Of a DNA stretch of 64,000 nt, positions 1-9,122 are shown one piece after another (position 1 is the stretch's first letter; the number at the start of each line of letters is the position of its first letter). Origin of the DNA: Hygrophila difformis (Eukaryota > Streptophyta > Magnoliopsida > Lamiales > Acanthaceae); NCBI GenBank assembly GCA_030278955.1, contig JAOANR010000005.1:30619849-30683848 (forward strand). The letters are read 5' to 3'. Made by a program: the position numbers and the translations under genes. The notes under the pieces are model-generated. The model was not told where the DNA came from and searched no databases. It saw only the letters and a program-made list of their open reading frames with translations.

Positions 1-2892
1 AAAACACTACCCGATCATCTCAAGTACGCATTTCTCGCAGAACATAAAAAGTTACCCGTGATTGTTTCGGCTAAGCTCTCCCAAGAGCAAGAAAACGCTC
101 TGGTGGACGTTCTTAAGAAACATGTACATGCAATAGGTTGGACCATTTCTGATATAAAAGGAATAAGCCCTTCTATTTGCATGCACAGGATTCTAATGGA
201 AGAAGAGTTTAAACCCTCCCGTCAACCTCAGAGGCGATTGAACCCCCTTATGCAGGAAGTGGTAAGGAAAGAAGTTATCAAGCTCTTAGATGCTGGTATA
301 ATCTATCCTATCTCTGATAGCAAATGGGTTAGCCCGGTGCAGGTCGTACCCAAACGAGGAGGGATGTGCATAACCAAGAATGAGCAAGGAGAAGAGGTTG
401 CAACCAGACCAGTGACCGGATGGAGAGTTTGTATCGATTACCGGAAGCTGAATGAGGCCACACGCAAGGACCATTTTCCATTGCCATTCATTGATCAGAT
501 GCTTGAGAGGTTGGCAGGGAGAGAGTTTTATTGCTTTTTGGATGGTTATTCTGGTTATAATCAGATTGTTATCTCTAGTGAAGACCATGAGAAAACCACT
601 TTTACTTGCCCGTACGGCACTTTTGCCTATCGACGGATGCCTTTTGGTTTGTGCAATGCACCTGCTACTTTTCAAAGATGCATGATGTCTATTTTCTTTG
701 AATTTATCGAAAAATGCATTGAGGTCTTTATGGATGACTTCTCTGTATATGGAGATACGTTCGAAGATTGTTTGACCAATCTTGCTAAGATTTTAAAGAG
801 GTGTGAGGACACTAACTTGGTTTTAAATTGGGAAAAGTGCCATTTTATGGTCACTGAGGGCATAGTGTTAGGTCATCGCATTTCTCGTGCAGGCATTGAA
901 GTTGATCCAGCCAAAGTTTCCATCATTTCCAATCTCCCTCTTCCTAACTCGATCAAATCAGTTAGGAGCTTCTTAGGGCATGCCGGTTTTTACCGGCGAT
1001 TCATTAAGGATTTCTCTAAAATTGCCAAGCCGCTCACTAATCTGCTTTGTAAAGAAAATCCTTTCTTAATAAATGAAGCGTGTGTCCAAGCCTTTGACAC
1101 GCTCAAGAAGATGTTGGTTTCTGCACCGATAGTGCAACCACCCGATTGGTCACTGCCTTTCGAGGTAATGTGCGATGCTAGTGGTCTCGCCGTAGGCGCA
1201 GTTCTTGGACAACATAAGGATGGGAGACACTGCGTAATTCATTACGCGAGTCACGCCCTGAATGAAGCCCAAGTTAACTACACCACAACGGAGAAAGAGA
1301 TGTATGCTGTAGTCTTCGCGTTTGACAAGTTCAGACAGTACCTGATAGGTACAAAGACCATAGTATACACTGATCATACAGCATTGAGATACTTGTTTAG
1401 CAAACAAGATGCAAAACCTCGATTAATCAGGTGGGTACTTCTGTTGCAAGAATTCGACATCATAATAAAAGATAGGCGAGGTCGAGATAATGGTGCTGCT
1501 GACCACTTATCTCGATTAGATAATGATAAAAAGGAAAAAGCCGTCAATGAAGATTTCCCGGACGAACAGTTGTTCGCGTTGCATCTGCATAATCAAGCTT
1601 GTCCATGGTTTTCCGACATCGCTAACTTCTTGGCATGCGGAGTAACCCCACAGTTTTCGAACTATCATCAGAGGAATAAGTTCAAACGAGATGTATTAAG
1701 TTACTTCTGGGAAGAACCTTATCTCTTCAAACACTGCCCTGATTTAATAATCAGGCGATGTGTGACCGAGCATGAAGCTTATCAAATTGTCAGAAAATGC
1801 CATGAATCAGAATATGGAGGTCACCATGGTCCCGCTCGAATGGCCCACAAGGTCCTCGAATGTGGATTTTATTGGCCTCACATCTATGAGGATTGCAGGA
1901 CATTTGTTAAGGGCTGTGACAGATGCCAAAGATTAGGAAACATCTCCAAGAGGGATGAGATGCCTCAAAAGGGGATTCTCACACTTGAGATCTTTGATGT
2001 ATGGGGCATTGACTTCATGGGACCGTTTCCACCATCTGGTGGAAACTACTATATCTTGGTAGCTGTCGATTACGTATCCAAATGGGTGGAGGCTGTCGCA
2101 TTACCGACCAATGATGGTAGCCAAGTCATCAAGTTCCTCAAGAACAACATTTTCAGTCGATTTGGCGTACCTAGGGTGGTGATATCTGATGGAGGAACAC
2201 ACTTTATTAATAAAGGTTTTGAAACTTTAATGAGTAAAAATGGGATCCTCCATAAGATAGGCACGCCTTACCATCCTCAGACTAGTGGTCAAGTCGAAGT
2301 ATCCAATCGCGAAATCAAACACATACTCGAAGCCACTGTCGGGATAACCCGTAAGGATTGGGCACGTAAGCTCAATGATGCTCTATGGGCATACCGCACA
2401 GCATATAAGACTCCCATCGGGATGTCTCCATATAGGCTGGTCTTCGGAAAAGCCTGTCATTTACCCGTAGAGCTAGAGCATAAAGCTTACTGGGCCGTTA
2501 AAACGCTTAACTTCGATCCGAAAGTTGCTCAGAGCAAACGTAAGTTGGACCTCAATGAAATTGAGGAAATACGAGCGCAAGCTTATGAAAGCTCTCGAAT
2601 TTACAAGGAGCGGACCTAGAAGTTGCACGATCGCCGGATCAAACCTAAGTATTTTTATGTTGGTCAACATGTGTTATTGTTCAATACTAGGTTGAAGCTG
2701 TTCCCCGGAAAGCTCAAATCTAGATGGGAAGGACCACATGAAGTACTAGAGGTGTTCAAAAATGGAGCTGTCAGGATCCGAACTGATAGGGGCGATATAG
2801 TGGTGAATGGACAACGATTAAAAGAGTACCTTGGACAGTTCGATCCGGAGAAAGAAAGCCAAGCAGTGGGAGACCCGGCTTACACTCAATAA
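1..2892 (+). pseudogene. Athila-type Ty3/gypsy pol (RT-RNase H-integrase), 5'-truncated by window edge, one internal stop
   Basis: The reading frame is open from base 1 to a TAG at 2617-2619 and resumes in the same frame to a TAA at 2890-2892. Reverse transcriptase comes first, with catalytic FMDD at 727-738. RNase H follows, then the integrase zinc-binding region with its terminal CDRC near 1916-1927. The integrase core has its DDE triad at codons 2011, 2188 and 2296, with D-35-E spacing. The last 89 residues after the TAG hold the GPY/F-like integrase tail (WEGPHEV). The wording of the RT and integrase motifs ([19 protein letters not shown]) is that of the plant Athila lineage. The product would copy element RNA and insert the cDNA. 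Gag and protease lie upstream, outside the window. The stop removes the integrase C-terminus, so the copy is probably dead unless the TAG is read through. Confidence 0.93.
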
Positions 2893-3030
2893 GAAACAGC
2901 ATTTAAAAACACAAAAATTTTAGTTTATATATATATATATATAGTATATATTTACAGTACTTATTTCATGACGAGCAAGTACCCAAACATCAATTAAACA
3001 TTTAGAGTACTAAGACTCTAAATGTGAGGA
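2893..3030 (+). other. Athila 3' non-coding tail with short hairpin and purine-rich tract
   Basis: Non-coding. It holds a (TA)n run near 2923-2950. A hairpin follows (TTTAGAGT at 3001-3008 pairing with ACTCTAAA at 3015-3022). The purine-rich AAATGTGAGGA then directly precedes TGTTGATA. This is where a polypurine tract and 3' LTR start are expected. The same tract plus TGTTG recurs at 4922-4937 and 7280-7295. Confidence 0.6.
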
Positions 3031-3388
3031 TGTTGATATTTGGAGAAAATCTAATGCATTTCATTCATCTATCTTGCAGAAGTTCGGAACCCCCAAAAAG
3101 AGGAGCAGATAAGAGTAACATGGAAAACCAGGTTCTTGGTTGGATTAGTTCCATAAGTCTAAGAAAACGTTTTCGGGAATTGAAGAAATTCAATACCCGA
3201 AACAAAATTCACAGATAAATGGAACTAACCCAACCTAATTTTATGCAAGTGGATTGTTTAAATTTTCAGCCCAGCATTTTGAATTTACTTGGACTGAATT
3301 TATTCAGCCCAAATCAAATAAAATGGACTCAGGCCCACATCACACTCGGGCCCAGTCCAAGAAAATTTGAAAATTCAAAAATTCTTTG

Positions 3389-3697
3389 TCGCGGAAGGTC
3401 CTTTGTCGCGATGTCATACATCGCGACCAGGCCCTGTTCCGCGACAAACTCCCTTTTCCTTCTTAACCCTTCTCCGGTGATTGTCGCGATGCACCTTGTC
3501 GCGGAGCATGACTCCGCGACCAAGCCCTGCTCCGCGACATGATCTGCGTTGACCTTGTCTCCATACTGAGCTTTGTCGCGGTAGCCTTGTCGCGGAGCAT
3601 GACTCCGCGACCAACCCTCAACTCTGCGACCTCTCTGATGTCGCTATGCCTTGTCGCGGAACCTGGTTCCGCGACAAAGTCTCGGATTCCGCGACAA
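3389..3697. repeat. Palindromic TGTCGCG array 1 (LTR block A, U3)
   Basis: This is a cluster of half-sites TTGTCGCGGA and TCCGCGACAA in facing pairs. Examples are TTGTCGCGGAG...CTCCGCGACCAA and TTGTCGCGGAACC...GGTTCCGCGACAA. At least four pairs are visible, spaced tens of bases apart. The array ends about 10 bp before the TATA box. The same words make up arrays 2 and 3 further on. Confidence 0.9.
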
Positions 3698-3706
3698 AAG
3701 TTCAAG

Positions 3707-3714
3707 TATTTATA
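3707..3714 (+). promoter_or_regulatory. Putative LTR TATA box (block A)
   Basis: TATTTATA lies right after the palindrome array and before a pyrimidine-rich run, the layout expected for a U3/R junction. Placement is inferred; no transcript evidence is available. Confidence 0.5.
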
Positions 3715-4879
3715 CCCCCCCCCACCCCCTCCAGTTTCTTTTCACTTTCTCTTGTCATTTCAACTTCCTCCAACTTCTTCACCTTCTTTTCCCCCATTTT
3801 TCTCTCATCCGAACGAACACCACGTGTTCTTCGCACTCTTGCACTCCTTTTCCAAAGGGAAACTATGGACCGATTTCATGGACTCCTCCCAAGCCTTGGA
3901 CCCGTGCCTAGACCCGAGCCAAGGAGAAGAGGGTAAACCCTGTTTTCGCCATGTTCATAGCACCCATTCGGACCCTTTATTTTGTCTTTTTTTTTTATTT
4001 ATTTTGTTGTGTTCTTGGTGTGGTGTGGTTAATGTGTGCATTTAACTTTAGATTTTTGGAAGTTTTCAAAGTGCTCTCGGTTATGAGCACCATTTTGAAC
4101 GCCTGAAACCCCATCTTGAAACTGGTAATGGATAAGATTTTTGAAGTTTTAAAACTGGAAAGAACAAACTGATGAACATTTGGGTATTGTTTTGAATATC
4201 TTGATGTTGTTGGTTTGATTGATCCTGATGTGATGTGCACAGTGTTGAGTTGGTGTAATAAAAGAGGTAAGATCTCTTTGGGCACATTTGTCCCCATGTT
4301 AGAAATCTCATGGGAATAAATGTTTGTTTGTTTATGGAAACATAGTACAAACACCCAATAGGAAGCTTCCACTTTTAATAAAAGCAACTTTTAGAAAAAG
4401 ACAAAAAGAGTTATTTTTGTTTAATGTTTGACTTGAGTTTTTGTTCCCAATGGAACACTAGTGTGAGTAAGATAGCAGTATTTTTGTCACCTAACTGCTA
4501 TCCTTTTCAAAATCCAAAAATGGGACCACTCACATCCCACCTTTGTTAAATAAAACAAGTCAACCATTTTAAAATTAAAAACAGTGTTTGCAAATTTTTG
4601 GATGCTTTAACTGTCCAAACAGTCCAAGCTATCCAGAAATAGCAGATCCGTTCCGTCACGTCTCCATTGCACATTCCAATATTCGAGCATTTCCATTTCC
4701 ATCTATCCATCTCATTCCACTTCCAACAAGTGTCTCGGACTTGTTTAATAAAACTGAAAACTTTTGGGCCCAATGGCCCATTAAAAAGATTTTAGGCCCA
4801 ATGGCCAATTTTATTTTATTTTGGGCTCTTTAGCCCATTTAAAACCAAATATTATTTACATGTGCTTTAAATTAAAATT

Positions 4880-4950
4880 CAAGTCAGAAACTTAATAATC
4901 TCACATCTAGAGCAAAGCTCTAAATGTGAGGATGTTGGTTTCTGAACTTG
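4880..4950. repeat. Imperfect 34-bp inverted repeat with AAA loop
   Basis: The left arm 4880-4913 (starting CAAGTCAGAAAC) pairs with the right arm 4917-4950 (ending GGTTTCTGAACTTG) around AAA at 4914-4916. The strongest pairing is CTCACATCTAGAGC with GCTCTAAATGTGAG. It sits at the proposed junction between LTR block A and the F-box segment and includes a polypurine-like tract. Its origin is unclear. Confidence 0.7.
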
Positions 4951-5004
4951 AATAATTTCTGAAAATTATATAAAAATTGGATTCATCGCTTCTTATCTTT
5001 TCAG

Positions 5005-5668
5005 GGGTAATCCTCCCATTCCAGACCCTGCTCCAGAGGGAACCAAGCTGCTGGACCTACCGCTCGAACTCCTTGGTGAGATTCTCTCCCGGATAGGAGA
5101 GGATGAAATCAGGGAGGTGTTTGCCGCGCAACGGATATGCAAGAAGCTCAGGGATGCTGGAAACCTCACCATCGTGTACAAGCGATGCGAGGTTGACTCC
5201 TCCACTGTGAAGAGAGGGCAAGAAAGAATCCGTTGGCAGAAGGAGAGATTCCTGCAAACATGCATAGCTGCAGGAAACTTCAACCTCCAGATCATTCCAT
5301 CACTTATGGCATTTGTAGAAGGGAATGAGGAGCACGCTTGTGAACTGCTGCGCCCAGGAATTGAGGACAACCACAAGGCGTCAATCTTCACCCGGGGACT
5401 GATGCTTATGAGTAAGACGGATGAAAGGCAAGTTGAACAAGGAATCAGAATGATCGAAAGGATGGTAACAGATCGGTCAATCCTTCAGTACACGTCTACC
5501 AACGTCCTCGGATGGATGACGGATAACCCAGACACTCCGTACCTATGGGCTAATCAAGGAAACAGAATCTACTGCCCAAGGAGGAACGAGCCCATGATGA
5601 TCCATAACGGCTGGTGTCTGCGGTGTGAGTTGACCAGTTACATCCACTGGGCCAGATTCCTATTCTGA
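5005..5668 (+). pseudogene. F-box protein fragment (At2g35280-like), captured inside a retroelement
   Basis: The frame is open from about 4952 to a TGA at 5666-5668 but has no convincing ATG at its start. TTATCTTTTCAG at 4993-5004 looks like a 3' splice site, so exon 2 would begin at 5005. The protein opens with an F-box core (LDLPLELLGEILSRI at 5051-5095). An alpha-helical repeat region follows, with the FLQTCIAAGN and GLMLMSK segments. The Cys-containing tail (residues YCPRRNEP and CLRCE) is the layout of plant F-box proteins annotated At2g35280-like. These normally act as substrate receptors in SCF ubiquitin ligases. The fragment lies between Athila-type sequence and another LTR start at 7291. 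That suggests a host exon carried by an LTR element. Retention of a splice acceptor suggests capture from DNA or unspliced RNA. The first exon is not found. Confidence 0.72.
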
Positions 5669-7290
5669 AGGAAGAAGATGAATCCCAGTCTATTAGGTTC
5701 TATTTCATTTCCATTTTAGTAGTAGTAATCTGCAAGGGAATCCTCCTTTTGTGTGTGCAGGTTTGTATTAACTGCACGAGAATCCCTTGCCTCGGATGTA
5801 TTTACTGCTTTCCTTAAATTGGAACTCAGCTTTTGAGACCACTGAACAATTCTTTACTGCTTTCCTTTGAAAAGATGTCTGCACAGTCCGAGATGAATAA
5901 GTGACTGTCAGACCAAAAATATGCTGTTGACATACTCAGTATGTCAGCAGTGCCTCTTTACTGCTTTCAATTAAATAACCAGCAAAAAATATGCATAAAC
6001 TTGCTCTAAATTCACAGATTGAATTTAGGCTTATGATTAAATTTTCAGACTTTCAAATTGGGATAATATAACTGAAGACATGCATGAAATGAATTCCTGA
6101 GGTTTTGAGCTATAAAAATTTAATGATGCGATCAGCTTATTGGGTAATAAATCTGCATGTTAGAGATTTCGATTGAATAAATTGTTAGAATTAAGCTTTG
6201 ATTAAATTTGAGAATATTGTATGACATGAATCAACCCAACCTTGTGAGATTTGAGCCATGAGTCACTTTTACTCATTTATTTTCTTTGATGTGTGAATCA
6301 TTTTGATTAAAGGAAACTAGAACTTGCAATTGGGACCGATTCAAGACCATGCCATATTCCCGAAATCGAGCATATGATCGAGGCACTTAGAAAAACCCAA
6401 ATTTTTGGCCTTCGTTTGAAATCCAAACCCAAAAATATTACCCTTTAGGATTAACCAATTTGAGCCTATAAGCCTAATTTTTCTTTGAAGCCCTTCATAT
6501 TATTCCTAGCCTTACAAAAAGACCAAGAAATTCAAACCCAAGTGTGCAAGGATGAATTCTATCAAAGGCATTGAAATTATGATCATAAAAAAAAAAAAAA
6601 AAAAAGAGAGAAGTTGAATTTCATTCAACATCAATAAATTGCGAATGACAAGCAATTAGACAATAGTCTAATGTCATGCAAAAGAAAAAAAAAAAAAAAA
6701 AAAAAGAAACATTGATGATCATAAATTTTAAATAAAAATGCCAAGTTATGATGGAATTAATTCTTGCCACTTCTTAGCCCAATAATTCCCTTTTCCCACC
6801 TAATGTTACAACCGTATGCCCCGTTATAACCCTCGAATAAGACCTCGTGATCTCGATTTGAAGAAATGAGCCGGTGGCGAGTTGGTCTGATTGCAAGCTT
6901 ATGGGATAATTTAATTAAATGTGATTTTGAGCGTTCATGATTAAACCCCAATTGAGAGTGAGTGAATTTTTCCGATTCTCTTATATGTGAGGCTTTGTCT
7001 TATTACACATGTTCATGTCATCCTCTAATTCTCATCCCTAATCTTTGCATTTTTCAAACATGATATTCATGAAAGGTTGATAATAATGTTTGATTTGTAG
7101 GCCCGATGTAGTGAGCAAGTATCATTTCATTAAACACTGCAATCAAGGGAATTCAATACTTGTAATGTTTTGATTGTCTTATCACAATCCAAAAAGGATG
7201 TGATTTATGAAGCCACGAAAATGAATTGAATATGTAGAGTCCGTGTTCTTACGAACATTGACTCTGGCTGCTCGGGGACGATCATTATTA
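5669..7290 (+). other. Retroelement 3'-internal non-coding region
   Basis: No protein-coding frame stands out. It contains three copies of TTTACTGCTTTC-like words (near 5802, 5852 and 5958), which also occur near 10800 and 11280-11380. A 13-bp hairpin lies at 5924-5950 (CTGTTGACATACT against AGTATGTCAGCAG). Two A-rich runs occur near 6588-6606 and 6684-6705. The region from about 6330 to 7290, with GAGCCTATAAGCC and GCTCGGGGACGATC, resembles the 3' internal ends of Athila/Tat elements. It ends in AAATGTGAGGA directly before an LTR-like start. Confidence 0.55.
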
Positions 7291-7607
7291 AATGTGAGGA
7301 TGTTGATAATGGCCAAAAATGACCATTATTTTCAATCCATTTCCGTGTCTTAAACGGGCATTTGATCGCATTGCGGTCTTACATTAAATAAGAAAGCAGT
7401 CGAATTGGACTAATTTATGCATAATTGTAAAAATAATAAGCTGGTGTGAAAAAGACATAAATATGTAATTTTATTACATATTTATGTTAGAAAAATCCAA
7501 AAACATGAGAAAAAGAAAAGGAAACAAAAAGATGGGAAAAAGATAGAAAAGCCCACAAAAAGAATATTTTCGGCCCATCTGGCCCAATCCAGCAGGCCCA
7601 GGAAGAC

Positions 7608-7840
7608 CTTTGTCGCGGAAGCCCCTTGGCGCGATGCAGTGTTCCGCGACAAAGGCATGTTCCGCGACCAAGTGGCCCAAATGAAGAGGAGACCAGCCAA
7701 GCCCCTTGGCGCGATGACCTTTGTCGCGATGGCATGCTCCGCGACAAAGGCATGTTCCGCGACCAAGATGCACAAATAGAGACACAAGACCCAGTCGAGA
7801 AGCCTTGCCACATGCAGTGTGTTCCGCGACCAACTTGATG
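7608..7840. repeat. Palindromic TGTCGCG array 2 (LTR block B)
   Basis: Half-sites TTTGTCGCGGAAG, CCTTGGCGCGATG, TTCCGCGACAAAGG and TTCCGCGACCAAG recur. The facing pair is closest at 7711-7750 (TTTGTCGCGATGG and GCTCCGCGACAAAGG). The array precedes the TATA box at 7923. Confidence 0.88.
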
Positions 7841-7922
7841 CTCCGAGACAAAGCTGTGATGTGTGTGATGTCTTAAGACACAATGGGCTAGAATCAAGGC
7901 CCATGGGCTTAGGGTTACACTT

Positions 7923-7931
7923 CTATAAATA
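7923..7931 (+). promoter_or_regulatory. Putative LTR TATA box (block B)
   Basis: CTATAAATA lies about 80 bp after palindrome array 2 in a stretch with AGGGTTACACTT upstream and CCCATGAGC downstream. This is a typical LTR U3 end. Confidence 0.6.
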
Positions 7932-8569
7932 TGAGGTGTCTCCCATGAGCTAAGGGTTGGTTGGCCAGTAGAGAGAGTGAAATTGTTGTAGAGCTCTTGC
8001 AGGCAAGTTTAGGAGTTCTTCCTTAGGTAGAGTAGTTTAGGTTTATTTTCATGTATTATTTAATTTTTGCTCTTAGTTTAGCTTAGTTTAGTATTTTACT
8101 GTTCACAGTTGCTTAGATAGCCATTTTTATACCATGTTTTGGTTTCTAAACTCTTGTTTTAGGGTTTGTAATACCCAAATCATGGGTATTAACAATACCT
8201 CTTCAATAATATGGGAAAACATTCATCATTTGTGTCCCAAATCATGAAATGGGTCTCACACCCCATGGATTTATGCTTTCTTTTTCATTTTGGGGTCATT
8301 TGACCCCCATTTTGTTATTTTTATGTTTACTGTTGGCATATTATGGATAATGTTGTGTGGATGTGTGATCAAACCCTAGATTAGGACTCCTGCTTTATTT
8401 TAATATTCTGCCCATCCTTGTTATTTTTGTTTAAGCATGTTCTTCTTTATTTTGAATGTTTCTTGCTTATTTTTAGCTTAGAATAGCTTTTTGATCTGAA
8501 ATAGGGTGAGATCACGCTGTTTGCATGCCACTGTTCATTTCTGCTTTTTCTGACTTTTGTCCTGAACCA

Positions 8570-9122
8570 CCTTGGGCGCCAACCGCCTTCTGGCGCGGAA
8601 CCACGTTCCGCGACAGAATGGCTGTTACGCGACCAAGGTGTTTCAAGACACTTGTCTCCATAATTTAAAACCCTTTGTCGCGGAATACCTTGTCGCGGAG
8701 TCACGTTCCGCGACAAAACTGTCCATGCATAGCGACAAAGGAGCCAAACTCTTGCATTTTGTCTTCATGGCTTTTTGTCGCGGAATCATCTTGTCGCGGA
8801 GCCACGTTCCGCGACAAAATCCCATTCTGAGACAGAAAAATTATGCCATGTTCCTTGATCTTTGAACACCTTGTCGCGGAACACCTTGTCGCGGAACCAC
8901 GTTCCGCGACAAAATTTCCATGCATAGCGACAAAGGTTCAAATGCTTTAAAATTTTATGAAAACACTTTGTCGCGATGTCACTCTTGTCGCGGAACCACG
9001 TTCCGCGACAAAATCTTGCATAGCGACAAAGAGGCGTTATGCTGCCAAAAATTCTAAAAACTTGTCGGGATGTCCATGTCGCGGATCTCGGTCCGCGACA
9101 AAATTTATGATATCGCGACAAG
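8570..9122. repeat. Palindromic TGTCGCG array 3, five to six ~90-bp units
   Basis: Each unit has an inner palindrome TTGTCGCGGAAC-CAC-GTTCCGCGACAA. It is exact at 8886-8912 and at 8985-9011, with a 12-bp stem and 3-base loop. Outer half-sites TTTGTCGCG and CATAGCGACAAAG flank it, giving a nested dyad. Copies centred near 8600, 8704, 8803, 8899, 8998 and 9093 are about 95-105 bp apart. Stop-free frames through the array (for example repeats of RGTWFRDK) arise from the repeat and are not genes. Confidence 0.93.

Larger units (their letters stand above)
3031..4932 (+). mobile_element. LTR-like block A (probable 3' LTR of the Athila element)
   Basis: It begins TGTTGATATTTGG immediately after the polypurine-like tract. 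It carries a palindrome array at 3389-3697 and a TATA box at 3707-3714. A pyrimidine-rich leader and a long T-rich U5-like stretch follow. No ORF in it resembles a protein. The 3' boundary is uncertain: a CA at about 4902, or the next tract-plus-TGTTG at 4922-4937. The 5' mate lies outside the window, so I cannot confirm the ends by comparison. It could also be a solo LTR, because GAGGA precedes both 3031 and 4933. Confidence 0.55.

Noticed and set aside
3539..4045. 168-codon ORF in LTR block A
   Set aside because: It spans palindromic repeats, the TATA box and a pyrimidine-rich leader; low complexity and no family features.
5005..7290. Athila env-like gene
   Set aside because: The only long frame in this position encodes an F-box protein, and no signal peptide or transmembrane segments are visible.
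7474..9121. Overlapping ORFs on both strands with repeated RGTWFRDK or SRNVAPRQ words
   Set aside because: They are translations of the palindromic repeat in different frames. There is no start context or family similarity.
8570..9122. CRISPR-like array
   Set aside because: Units are palindromic and regularly spaced, but this is a plant nuclear retroelement. There are no unique spacers of fixed length and no cas genes.
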